From contig CAKOYF010000009.1 of NCBI GenBank assembly GCA_934130595.1, positions 1-63,666 on the forward strand: a DNA stretch of 63,666 nt, read 5' to 3'. Below, piece after piece: positions 17,566-25,056 of this stretch. The notes under the pieces are model-generated. The model did not search any database and was not told where the DNA came from. It saw nothing but the letters and a program-made list of their open reading frames with translations. The first letter of the stretch is position 1; every line of letters begins with the position of its first letter. The DNA is from an uncultured Clostridia bacterium (GTDB lineage: Bacteria; Bacillota; Clostridia; TANB77; CAG-465). The position numbers and the translations under genes were made by a program.

Positions 17566-18828
17566 TTATTCTCCTAGCATTTTTTGTGTAGCAATTAAAA
17601 TTGCAAGTTTTGCAGATTCATATGATAATCCACCTTGCATGTATGCAGCATATGGCTCTCTCATAGGAGAATCAGCAGATAATTCTATTGAAGCACCTTC
17701 CATAAATGTTCCTGCAGCCATTATTACTTCATCTGCATATCCTGGCATGTTCCATGGCATAGGTACAACATTGCTATCTATTGGAGAGGCAAATTGTATT
17801 CCTTGAATAAATTTTATTAATTTTTCTCTATCTCCAAAATTGATTATTTGTACAATGTCACTTCTTTTATCTGTATATTTAGGGAATACATCACATCCTA
17901 AATTTTCTAATAATCTAGAAGCAAATGTCATAGCCTTTAAAGCTGATTCAACTACTGTAGGCGCCATAAATAGTCCTTGTATTATGTTTTGGTTTTGTCC
18001 TAGAGTAGCACCATTATCTTTTTCAAGACCTGGGCAATACAACTCTTGAACAACTCTTTCAATTAGATCATGTTTTCCACAAACATATCCACCCATCTCA
18101 CAAAGTCCGCCACCAGCGTTTTTAATTAAACTACCACAGCAGATATCTGCTCCAACTGCAGTAGGCTCTTTAGTTTCTGTAAATTCACCATAGCAGTTAT
18201 CTACAAAAATTATTACATCTTTATCTACACTTCTAATTTCTTTTATAACATTTTCTATATCAGATATTAATAATGCTTTTCTAACTGCATATCCTCTAGA
18301 TCTTTGAATATGTATTAATTTTACTTTGTTATTTTTTAAATATTCTTTTATTTCATCACATTTAAAATTATCATTTTCATCTAAATCTATTTGAGAATAT
18401 TTAACTCCTCTGCTTATTAATGACATATCATTTTCTTCAAGACCTATAACTGTACATAATGTATCATATGGTCTACCAGATACAGCTAGCATTTCATCTC
18501 CATAGTTTAACAAAGCTTTTAGAGCTGTAGCTAAAGTATGAGTTCCACTAACAAATTGAACTCTTACTAGTGCATCTTCACATTCAAATAAATTTGAGTA
18601 TAATTTTTCTATGGCTTCTCTTCCTAAATCTCCATGACCATATCCTGTGCTTTTTCCAAAATGAGCTTGTGTAATTGGCACACTTTGAAAAGCTTTTAAA
18701 ACTCTTGCTTGATTATATAAAGCATTTTCTTCTAATTCTTTAAATTGATCTTTTACTTCTTCTTCTGATCTTCTAGCTATTTCTTCTAATTTTTCACTAA
18801 TATTAAATAGTCTATATGCGTTTTCCAT
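17566..18828 (-). CDS. Methionine gamma-lyase family PLP enzyme ('aluminium resistance' family, YnbB-like)
   Basis: Start placed at the ATG at 18828 (MENAYRLF); the longer frame to 18879 would run through a -10 box. About 420 residues. ITQAHFGKSTGYGHGDLGREAIEKLYSNLF and VQFVSGTHTLATALKALLNYGDEML are typical of this aminotransferase-fold family, IFVDNCYGEF holds the PLP-binding Asp, and GSLIKNAGGG the Schiff-base Lys. The cellular reaction is not established for most members; annotation as C-S lyase rests on the fold. It sits directly before the BaiN-type flavoprotein gene. SD GATAGGA/GGTG. Confidence 0.88.
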   Translation of the reverse strand: MENAYRLFNISEKLEEIARRSEEEVKDQFKELEENALYNQARVLKAFQSVPITQAHFGKSTGYGHGDLGREAIEKLYSNLFECEDALVRVQFVSGTHTLATALKALLNYGDEMLAVSGRPYDTLCTVIGLEENDMSLISRGVKYSQIDLDENDNFKCDEIKEYLKNNKVKLIHIQRSRGYAVRKALLISDIENVIKEIRSVDKDVIIFVDNCYGEFTETKEPTAVGADICCGSLIKNAGGGLCEMGGYVCGKHDLIERVVQELYCPGLEKDNGATLGQNQNIIQGLFMAPTVVESALKAMTFASRLLENLGCDVFPKYTDKRSDIVQIINFGDREKLIKFIQGIQFASPIDSNVVPMPWNMPGYADEVIMAAGTFMEGASIELSADSPMREPYAAYMQGGLSYESAKLAILIATQKMLGE

Positions 18829-18847
18829 TTTCCTATCACCGTAAATT

Positions 18848-18853
18848 ATTATA
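18848..18853 (-). promoter_or_regulatory. -10 box of the PLP-lyase gene
   Basis: TATAAT on the minus strand, 19 bp before the ATG. The -35 position (TTTATT at 17 bp) is poor and falls in the proximal arm of the palindrome at 18865-18897. The expected 5' leader is only about 12 nt. Confidence 0.5.
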
Positions 18854-18864
18854 CCACACGAAAA

Positions 18865-18897
18865 AGTGAAAATAAACATATTATGTCTATTTTCACT
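18865..18897 (-). promoter_or_regulatory. 33-bp near-perfect palindrome, recN terminator and/or operator
   Basis: AGTGAAAATA-x-ACAT-nnn-ATGT-x-TATTTTCACT: 14 paired positions around a 3-bp centre. On the minus strand the right arm is followed by TTTTT, so it can serve as a weak terminator for recN (stop at 18974). It also covers the -35 region of the PLP-lyase promoter, so an operator role is equally possible. Confidence 0.5.
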
Positions 18898-18973
18898 AAA
18901 AATTCACTACTAACACATAGTTTTCAGAATCAACACAAATTCAATAAATCTATATATGTTAATATTAATTATA

Positions 18974-20608
18974 CTAACTTACTCTTTTTTCTTTTCTTAA
19001 AGCAATAGCATGCTCTATTGCAATTTTTGATGTACTACCTGTAGAAATTCTTGCTATTTCATTTAAAGTTTCTCTTTCATCTAAAAGCTTTATATTACTA
19101 TACGTTTTTCCATCAATAACATCTTTATATATGTAATAATTATATTTTGCTTTAGCAGCTATTACTGCTAAATGAGTTACACAAATAACTTGATGCTTTA
19201 GCGAAATAGTCCTCATTTTCTCACTAACAGAGCTTGCAGCTACACCACTTATTCCTGTATCAATTTCATCAAATATCATGATAGGAGTATTATCCACATC
19301 TGAGAAAACTGTTTTTATAGCAAGCATAATTCTAGAAAGTTCTCCACCAGAAGCTATTTTCACTAGTGGTTTATATTCTTCGCCAATATTTGTTGAAATC
19401 ATAAACTCTATATTATTTAATCCATTCTTATTATAGTTTTCTTCTTCAAATTCAACATTTATTTTAAATTCAGCATTAAACATTTCAAGTTCTTTTAGCT
19501 CTTTAGTTATCTTTTCTTCTAGCTCTATTGCACTATTTTTCCTTATTTTATTTAATTCAATACATTTTTCATGCATCTCTTCTTTTATAGTTTTTAACTG
19601 TTTTTTTAGTTTAATTATATATTCATCTAGATTTTCTATATCATTAATTTCTTTTTCAAGTTTTAGTTTATATTCTAAAATCTCACTTATTGTATTTCCA
19701 TATTTCCTTTTTAAATTAAATATTAAATCCAACCTATCTTGAACAATTTCTGCCTCTTTATCATTATAATCATTATTTAGAAAGTCCTCAGATATTGTAT
19801 ATGACACATCTTGTATATCATAATATGCTCCATTTATTCTTTCAATTAAGCTATTATATTTATCATCATATATTGCAACCTTATTTAAGCTATTTATAAC
19901 TGTATCTAATGAATTTAGTATTTTATTTTCAAACAAATCATTTGCCTTTGATAAATTTGTTACTATCTTTTCTGAATTTTGATATATCTTTTGTTTTTTT
20001 ACTAATTCTTCATCTTCTCCAACTTTTAAATTTGCATTATTTATCTCATTTAATTGATAATATAATAAATCTAATTTTAATTGCTTTTGTTTATCATCAC
20101 CATAATTTCTATTAAGTTCATTTTTTATTTCTAAGTATTTGTTATATAATTCATGATATTTGTTCTTTAGGTCTATTATCTTATCTCCAGAAAAGTCGTC
20201 TACATATTCTATATGATTTTGAGGATTCATCAACTTTTGATTGTCTGATTGACCATGGATGTCTATTATATCTCTCATAAATTCTCTAAGTTGATTAACT
20301 GTGACCATTCTTCCATTAATTTTGCATAGATTTCTTCCATTTATATATACTTCTCTTGAAACTATTATATTTCCATCTTCTGAAGCCTTATTTCCTGGAA
20401 GATATATACACGCTTCTACCAGCGAATATTCTTTACCATTTCTAATCATATCTTTGGAAAATCTGCCACCAGCTATAATATTTAAAGAGTCTATTAATAA
20501 CGATTTTCCTGCACCTGTTTCTCCTGTAAGTACGTTAAATCCGTCATTTAAAGCTACATTTATTTCATCTATAATTCCAATATTTTTTATATGTAAATTT
20601 GTTATCAT
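18974..20608 (-). CDS. recN: DNA repair protein RecN
   Basis: 544 residues, SMC-like. Walker A GETGAGKS is at residues 29-36; MVTVNQLREFMRDIIDIHGQSDNQKLM is a RecN hallmark; two coiled-coil arms surround the middle; the signature LASGGELSR-type motif reads IASGGELSRIMLA, Walker B is PIMIFDEIDTGISG and the H-loop is VICVTHLAVIAA. It acts early in double-strand break repair. SD GAGGTGA. Two LexA-like boxes lie in its promoter region. It is slightly shorter than Bacillus RecN, with a reduced coiled coil. Confidence 0.96.
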   Translation of the reverse strand: MITNLHIKNIGIIDEINVALNDGFNVLTGETGAGKSLLIDSLNIIAGGRFSKDMIRNGKEYSLVEACIYLPGNKASEDGNIIVSREVYINGRNLCKINGRMVTVNQLREFMRDIIDIHGQSDNQKLMNPQNHIEYVDDFSGDKIIDLKNKYHELYNKYLEIKNELNRNYGDDKQKQLKLDLLYYQLNEINNANLKVGEDEELVKKQKIYQNSEKIVTNLSKANDLFENKILNSLDTVINSLNKVAIYDDKYNSLIERINGAYYDIQDVSYTISEDFLNNDYNDKEAEIVQDRLDLIFNLKRKYGNTISEILEYKLKLEKEINDIENLDEYIIKLKKQLKTIKEEMHEKCIELNKIRKNSAIELEEKITKELKELEMFNAEFKINVEFEEENYNKNGLNNIEFMISTNIGEEYKPLVKIASGGELSRIMLAIKTVFSDVDNTPIMIFDEIDTGISGVAASSVSEKMRTISLKHQVICVTHLAVIAAKAKYNYYIYKDVIDGKTYSNIKLLDERETLNEIARISTGSTSKIAIEHAIALRKEKRVS

Positions 20609-20618
20609 ATATTCACCT

Positions 20619-20632
20619 CGAACATTTGTTTA
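20619..20632 (-). promoter_or_regulatory. Candidate LexA (SOS) box, recN-proximal
   Basis: CGAACATTTGTTTA on the plus strand compares with the Bacillus/Clostridium LexA consensus CGAACrnryGTTCG. It lies 11 bp upstream of the recN start codon. Confidence 0.5.
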
Positions 20633-20639
20633 TATAAGT

Positions 20640-20668
20640 ATAATACATCTAAAACAAATGTTTGTCAA
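20640..20668 (-). promoter_or_regulatory. recN promoter with a second LexA-like box
   Basis: Minus strand TTGACA, 17 bp, TATTAT. The spacer next to the -35 holds the palindrome AAACATTTGTTT (20652-20663), a relaxed LexA-like site. Two such sites flank the -10, an arrangement suited to SOS repression. Confidence 0.6.
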
Positions 20669-20685
20669 TAAATTTTATAAAAAAA

Positions 20686-20711
20686 TTTCCCAAGCATAAG
20701 AGCCTGGGAAA
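20686..20711 (-). terminator. Intrinsic terminator of the ireB-ruvX-DUF1292 unit
   Basis: Minus strand TTTCCCA-g-GC / GC-t-TGGGAAA around a 6-nt loop, followed by TTTTTTTATAA. Confidence 0.9.
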
Positions 20712-20716
20712 TAATA

Positions 20717-21052
20717 CTACTCCTCTTCTATTCCTTGTTGTTTTAAGAATCTAGAATATACATCTTTTAATAACTCTTCATCAGTAAGAGTATCATATAC
20801 TTGTTCTCCGTCTTCTTCTTTTATTTCAAGAATAACAACTTCAACTTCTTCATCATAATCTTCTTTTACTTCTGAAACAATTAGAAAAGATCTACCATCT
20901 TCAAGTACAACTACATCAAGTTTTTCAAAAGTAACTTCTTTACCATTTTCATCTGTTAATACTAAAATTGGTAATGATTCTTCATCTGAAGATCCACATC
21001 CGCCACAAGATCCACATGATCCAGAGCATCCTACAAATTCTTCATTATCCAT
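20717..21052 (-). CDS. DUF1292 protein with cysteine/glycine-rich head
   Basis: 111 residues, very acidic. The core LPILVLTDENGKEVTFEKLDVVVLEDGRSFLIVSEV matches DUF1292 (YrzB-like), a small conserved Firmicutes protein of unknown function that normally follows ruvX. The head EEFVGCSGSCGSCGGCGSSDEE carries five Cys spaced by Gly/Ser, which could bind metal; this head is seen in some clostridial members. SD AAGGAGG. It is the last gene of the ireB-ruvX-DUF1292 unit, with a terminator 6 bp downstream. Confidence 0.88.
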   Translation of the reverse strand: MDNEEFVGCSGSCGSCGGCGSSDEESLPILVLTDENGKEVTFEKLDVVVLEDGRSFLIVSEVKEDYDEEVEVVILEIKEEDGEQVYDTLTDEELLKDVYSRFLKQQGIEEE

Positions 21053-21089
21053 TTTATTCCTCCTTATTAGTATGTTATATATTTAACTG

Positions 21090-21506
21090 CTATTTAGATA
21101 GCATATTTAAATATCCCTCTAAAATATATGTTGCTGCAAATCTATCAGCAACTCTATTTTTTTCTTTTTGAGATATGTTCATCTCTCTCATAGTCCTATA
21201 TGCTGAAACTGTAGTAAGTCGTTCATCCCATGTATGTACTTTTAGTCCTAACTCTTCAAGTTTAGGGATAAGCTCATCTACTTTCTCAGTTTTTTTAGAC
21301 TTTGTTCCATTCATATTTTTAGGATATCCTATAACAACCTCTTCAAAATCATATTCATTCATTAATTTTCTTATACCTGTAATGAATTTTTTATCACTAC
21401 CATTTATAACAAGAGTTTCTAGACCTTGAGCTGTTATACCTAATGGATCAGATATAGCGAGTCCTACTCTTACATCTCCATAATCTATTCCTAATATTCT
21501 TTTCAT
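21090..21506 (-). CDS. ruvX: Putative pre-16S rRNA nuclease / Holliday junction resolvase RuvX (YqgF)
   Basis: 138 residues, RNase H-like fold. ILGIDYGDVRVGLAISDPLGITAQGLETL holds the first catalytic Asp, EEVVIGYPKNMNGTKSKKTEKVDELI the second motif, HTWDERLTTVSAYRTM the third, and NRVADRFAATYILEGYL the last Asp helix. In E. coli YqgF matures the 16S rRNA 5' end. It lies between ireB and the DUF1292 gene, a very conserved order in Firmicutes. Confidence 0.95.
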   Translation of the reverse strand: MKRILGIDYGDVRVGLAISDPLGITAQGLETLVINGSDKKFITGIRKLMNEYDFEEVVIGYPKNMNGTKSKKTEKVDELIPKLEELGLKVHTWDERLTTVSAYRTMREMNISQKEKNRVADRFAATYILEGYLNMLSK

Positions 21507-21515
21507 CTTTCACCC

Positions 21516-21761
21516 TTATAAGTCTAAATATTTCTTTATCATTTCTTGTAGTAAATCATCTCTTTCAATCTTACAAATTAATGCTCTTGCATTATTATGA
21601 GATGTTATATATGTTGGATCACCAGATAATATATATCCAATTATTTGACTAGTTGGTTCATATCCTTTATCCTTTAGAGCAGCCACAACTTGCTCCATTA
21701 TCTCCTTAACTCTTTTTGATTCATCTTTTTGTGGTTTAAAAACTGTAGTATTTTGATCCAT
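21516..21761 (-). CDS. ireB: IreB-family regulatory phosphoprotein (UPF0297)
   Basis: 81 residues from the ATG at 21761, which has AAGGAG 10 nt upstream; a GTG at 21770 almost touches the SD. It begins MDQNTTVFKPQKDESKRVKEIMEQV and has YILSGDPTYITSHNNARALI, the family signature. In Enterococcus, IreB is phosphorylated on Thr by the PASTA kinase IreK and modulates cephalosporin resistance; the N-terminal Thr pair (NTT) corresponds to that site. First gene of the unit. Confidence 0.93.
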   Translation of the reverse strand: MDQNTTVFKPQKDESKRVKEIMEQVVAALKDKGYEPTSQIIGYILSGDPTYITSHNNARALICKIERDDLLQEMIKKYLDL

Positions 21762-21807
21762 ATAAATCACACTCCTTAATATATATATTTATAATCAAAA
21801 TTGCATT

Positions 21808-23559
21808 CTATTTTTTTCCGAACAATCTAAATCCTTTTGATTGTTTTCCATCAGTTTCTTTAGTATAATGTTCTTCTTTTATACTAACATCACCTTTGGT
21901 TGGATATATTGTATTTATTATTTGATTCAAATTGTCTTGAAATTCCTTTGTAAAACTTGAAAATTTATTTGAATATTTATATACCATATCTATGTATTTT
22001 TTATAGTTTTCTACATCAAATGGTAATATAAAATATTGTATTCTCTTAGGATTAAATAATTCATCATACATTCTTAAATCATAACTTGTATATGTAGCAA
22101 TACCATCAACAATATCTTTTGATGATAAACTACAATCTACATACTTGTTAATAACTATTTTTATTTTATCCATGCCTATTCCACGTTGCTTTAATTCCCT
22201 TAAAAACATAGTTATTTGATTTATATTAAGTATATTCATATCTTGCACAATATATATGTCTTGAGCAAGTCTAAAATAGTCTAAAGGTGTACTAAAATCT
22301 GCATCAATTAAAACAACATTATTATTTTTTACTACTGTATCAACTAATAAATTTGGATTATATGATTTTCTATCTTCACCTGGAACAGCAGTATATATGC
22401 TTAATTTATCATAAATAAGTGGTTCATTTTTTCCACTAGAAGCATACTTTAAACTATCTCCTGCTATATTTCTTTTTCCAGTATTATCATACGTATAAAT
22501 AGTATATAAATCTCTTTTTCTAGTCATATCTACTAATGCTGTTTTTACTTTTTTCTTTGCAAGATATGTACCTATTGCATTTATACAAAAAGTTGTTCCA
22601 GTTTTTGGTGCCCCCACAAAACAAACTGTTTTTCTATAATCTTTTGGAACATCAAAATACTGTTTTACTACTTCTTTTTCTACTACTTGTGTTATAACTT
22701 TTGGTACTTCTTTTTCTACTACTTTTTCTACGATTTTCTCTTTTGGTACTTCTTTTATTATTACTTTTTCAGCTGGAGCTCCTTTATTGATTTCTCCACC
22801 TTTTTCTATTTCAAAAGAAACATTACTATTGTCATTAGTAACAATTTTTGTATTTTGTGCAGGTACTTGTGGCTGAACTTGAACATTAACCATACTCAAT
22901 ATGTTTTTATATGACTCACTATTTTTTTCAAGATATTCTTTAACATCTTTTGGTAAATAGTTAATAATGATAGCCATCTGTTCAGTAGTATACTGTGGAA
23001 CTATTCTATCAAAAATTTCACAATATTTACTAGTATCTCCATTTTTATTTTTAAAATATACTAATATTCTTCTTAGCTCTAATTCACTTACCTCTGATAC
23101 ATTATATACATCAGATGCAGAAGTATTATTATCATAATATTTTCTTGCTTCTCTTTTAGTTGTAGGCGAATAAATAGCTGCACACACTTTTCCTTTAGTT
23201 CTATCTGAACCTGTAAGAACAGTATAAACACCTATTGCAAACAACCTAGCTAAGAAATTATCTCCTAATTTTCTTCTTTCTGATGCTACTAAAATTAAAT
23301 TCTTTGCATCAAAGTTATTTGTTATACCATCTATATATTCAAATAATAATTTATCTGCTTCTGCATAACTTTTAGTAGGCATTGGCTCTAATTCTTCGCT
23401 TAGTACGGCTCTATCATAATCTCCAGTTGCAATTTCACTACTAAAGTTTTTTTGATAGTAAGCCATTTTGTACTCTATCTTTTCTTTATACTTCTCTTCA
23501 TAGATTTTAACAATGCCTTTTACAGTTTCTTCGTTACTTATTCCAAAAAGTACCTTCAT
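21808..23559 (-). CDS. ParA/TadZ-like P-loop protein with pseudo-receiver head and repetitive linker
   Basis: 583 residues. Residues 1-145 look like a receiver-type domain (DYDRAVLSEEL; NLILVASERRKLGD...FAIGVYTVLTG). A linker at about 262-300 is rich in KEVPKEKIVEKVVEKEVPK-type repeats. From 310 a ParA/MinD-like domain begins; the P-loop reads GAPKTGTT (316-323), lacking the usual Lys before the final Thr but keeping the upstream Lys of deviant Walker A motifs. NNVVLIDADFSTPLDYF stands at the Walker B position. The layout resembles TadZ/CpaE localisation ATPases. It begins downstream of a VirB2-like gene. Function is unproven; a pole-targeting or secretion-assembly role is inference. Confidence 0.65.
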   Translation of the reverse strand: MKVLFGISNEETVKGIVKIYEEKYKEKIEYKMAYYQKNFSSEIATGDYDRAVLSEELEPMPTKSYAEADKLLFEYIDGITNNFDAKNLILVASERRKLGDNFLARLFAIGVYTVLTGSDRTKGKVCAAIYSPTTKREARKYYDNNTSASDVYNVSEVSELELRRILVYFKNKNGDTSKYCEIFDRIVPQYTTEQMAIIINYLPKDVKEYLEKNSESYKNILSMVNVQVQPQVPAQNTKIVTNDNSNVSFEIEKGGEINKGAPAEKVIIKEVPKEKIVEKVVEKEVPKVITQVVEKEVVKQYFDVPKDYRKTVCFVGAPKTGTTFCINAIGTYLAKKKVKTALVDMTRKRDLYTIYTYDNTGKRNIAGDSLKYASSGKNEPLIYDKLSIYTAVPGEDRKSYNPNLLVDTVVKNNNVVLIDADFSTPLDYFRLAQDIYIVQDMNILNINQITMFLRELKQRGIGMDKIKIVINKYVDCSLSSKDIVDGIATYTSYDLRMYDELFNPKRIQYFILPFDVENYKKYIDMVYKYSNKFSSFTKEFQDNLNQIINTIYPTKGDVSIKEEHYTKETDGKQSKGFRLFGKK

Positions 23560-23635
23560 ATTCTCTATCCCTTCTAATTAATTCAGTATTAGGTTATATA
23601 TTAATTATAATATTATTTTTTCAAAACATCTTAAA

Positions 23636-23956
23636 TTAAACTATAAAAAATGCGTAAACTAATGGTAAACATTGAACAACTACCATAAATATTGATATAC
23701 CTACAACTAGCTGTTGTCCCATTATTTTTTCTGCTATTACTTCTGATCCAATAACATAATATTTATATAATGCATAGATCATAAATAAAGTAACAAATGG
23801 CCATGAATACTTTTGTATCATAACTAATATTTTCAAAGCCCCATCTAAAACTACATCATTTGTAACTGTTGTTGATGCTGCAAAAACCATTTCATTAACA
23901 AAAGCTAATAATATTGCTATTAATAATGATGAAGTTATAACTTTTTTATATGCCAT
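23636..23956 (-). CDS. Small two-helix membrane protein, TrbC/VirB2 pilin-like
   Basis: 106 residues from the ATG at 23956 (SD GGGGGAG). A signal-like segment (VITSSLLIAILLAFVNEMVFAAS) is followed by a hydrophilic stretch, a membrane helix (KYSWPFVTLFMIYALYKYY), a short charged loop with Gly, and a second helix (LVVGISIFMVVVQCLPLVYAFFI). This is the VirB2/TrbC shape, but the sequence match is weak. It precedes the TadZ-like ATPase by 76 bp in the same direction, suggesting a shared system. It could instead be an unrelated holin-like protein. Confidence 0.5.
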   Translation of the reverse strand: MAYKKVITSSLLIAILLAFVNEMVFAASTTVTNDVVLDGALKILVMIQKYSWPFVTLFMIYALYKYYVIGSEVIAEKIMGQQLVVGISIFMVVVQCLPLVYAFFIV

Positions 23957-24074
23957 AGCGACTCCCCCATATTCTAAATAATTAAATTTATACATATATA
24001 ATTATATTATAAATAAATTCAAATATCAAGTACTAGGTTTCAAAAAGTAGTAAAAAGATTTTATTTTACATAAA

Positions 24075-24106
24075 AAATGTAAAGTAATATGTATTACTTT
24101 ACATTT
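24075..24106 (-). terminator. Strong intrinsic terminator after the half-TauE operon
   Basis: Perfect 14-bp stem AAATGTAAAGTAAT / ATTACTTTACATTT with a 4-nt loop, followed by TTTATG on the minus strand, 6 bp after the stop of the 45-residue ORF. Confidence 0.85.
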
Positions 24107-24111
24107 TAGGT

Positions 24112-24249
24112 CTAAAAGTTTATTTTTCTTTTCATTTTTTTGAGTTCTTTTTTACCTGTTTTCATAATTCCACATATTGTTTCATTTCCTACATATCCAA
24201 TACATGTTCCTGCAATTATTCCTATTATAGTTCCTTTCATAAAATCCAT
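24112..24249 (-). CDS. 45-residue small membrane-associated protein
   Basis: ATG at 24249 with a good SD (AGGAGAG, 7-nt spacing) lying over the end of the second half-TauE gene; stop TAG at 24112. It begins MDFMKGTIIGIIAGTCIGYV, a Gly-rich membrane helix, and ends in a strongly basic tail (KKELKKMKRKINF). The strong SD, coupling to the upstream gene and the terminator 6 bp downstream argue that it is real. YtxH-like shape, no recognised family. It could be a small subunit or regulator of the permease. Confidence 0.6.
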   Translation of the reverse strand: MDFMKGTIIGIIAGTCIGYVGNETICGIMKTGKKELKKMKRKINF

Positions 24250-24250
24250 T

Positions 24251-24640
24251 TTAATTCTCTCCTTTCTTAATAATATTTTTTCCTCCTTTTATTTGTTTTA
24301 AACTGACAATTATTTCATATCCACCTATTATTAGCATAAATATATAAAATAAAATTTTAGTTATTTTCTCGGGTATAAAATTATTAATTTTAGTTCCCAA
24401 AACAGCGCCAACAACTAATAAAATTAAATATTTAATATATTTTTTTCTCTCTTTTTTTATAATTTTAAAGTTTTTAATTGAAATTACTATTCCTACACTA
24501 ATAAACAGCAATAAATTGTATGTTTTAGCAGTATTTAAATCTGTTATTTTAAATAACATACTAAGTAATATAAATACAGCACCTCCACCAATTCCAATTC
24601 CAGATAAAAATGATGAAATTCCAGCTATTATGTATATCAT
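24251..24640 (-). CDS. Half-size sulfite exporter TauE/SafE-family protein, second half
   Basis: About 129 residues from the ATG at 24640 (SD GGAGG); a TTG at 24655 is less likely. Four membrane helices. GISSFLSGIGIGGGAVFILLSM with TDLNTAKTYNLLLF matches the TauE repeat motif. The ATG overlaps the previous stop as ATGA, so translation is coupled. Full-length TauE proteins have both halves in one chain of about 250 residues; here the two halves are separate genes and probably form a heterodimer that exports a sulfur-containing or other small anion. Substrate unknown. Confidence 0.8.
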   Translation of the reverse strand: MIYIIAGISSFLSGIGIGGGAVFILLSMLFKITDLNTAKTYNLLLFISVGIVISIKNFKIIKKERKKYIKYLILLVVGAVLGTKINNFIPEKITKILFYIFMLIIGGYEIIVSLKQIKGGKNIIKKGEN

Positions 24641-24987
24641 GTAAACATCCTCCAAAGACTAATTAAAGTTATTATTACTAAAAAAATTCCAGAAATCAAA
24701 TTTAATACAATTGGATTTATTTTCTTCATTACTATATTTCCTAAAAGTCCAAAACTTAAAGAAATAATAGCTAAAATTATCATCTTACTTATTTCTATTT
24801 TATTATTTAAAAAATATATAATAAATGTTGGAATAGAAATTAATGGCATTAAAGTTAAAGAAAAATTTCTTGCCTCTTTAGTATCTGTCTTTAAAATATA
24901 TATTAGATAAAAAATTAACACTTGGCCTGCACCAGTTGAAAAAAGGCCATTAATAATTCCAATTAAAATAAATATAAAAATATCCAT
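24637..24987 (-). CDS. Half-size sulfite exporter TauE/SafE-family protein, first half
   Basis: About 116 residues from the ATG at 24987 (MDIFIFILIGIINGLFSTGAGQ), four membrane helices, with the family's small-residue motif and KTDTKEARNFSLTLMPLIS. There is no SD; a TATAAT lies 6 bp before the ATG, so the transcript may be leaderless. An upstream TTG at 25044 would extend the protein into the hflX terminator and is less convincing. It is not a broken full-length gene: a second complete half follows with a clean ATGA overlap. Confidence 0.75.
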   Translation of the reverse strand: MDIFIFILIGIINGLFSTGAGQVLIFYLIYILKTDTKEARNFSLTLMPLISIPTFIIYFLNNKIEISKMIILAIISLSFGLLGNIVMKKINPIVLNLISGIFLVIITLISLWRMFT

Positions 24988-25026
24988 ATTTATATTATAA
25001 CCATAAAAATATTTTTTTATAAAAAA

Positions 25027-25048
25027 GAACTTGGATATTTCCAAGTCC
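25027..25048 (-). terminator. Intrinsic terminator after hflX
   Basis: Minus strand GGACTTGGA / TCCAAGTTC with a 4-nt loop, followed by TTTTTT, 9 bp after the hflX stop. Confidence 0.85.
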
Positions 25049-25056
25049 TTTTATGT

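Noticed and set aside
23636..23956. Firm assignment of the small membrane protein as a VirB2 pilin
   Set aside because: Topology fits but no diagnostic motif is visible and no other type IV secretion gene is in the window.
24251..24987. Frameshifted pseudogene of a full-length TauE
   Set aside because: Both halves have their own start, conserved motif and four helices, joined by a clean ATGA overlap.
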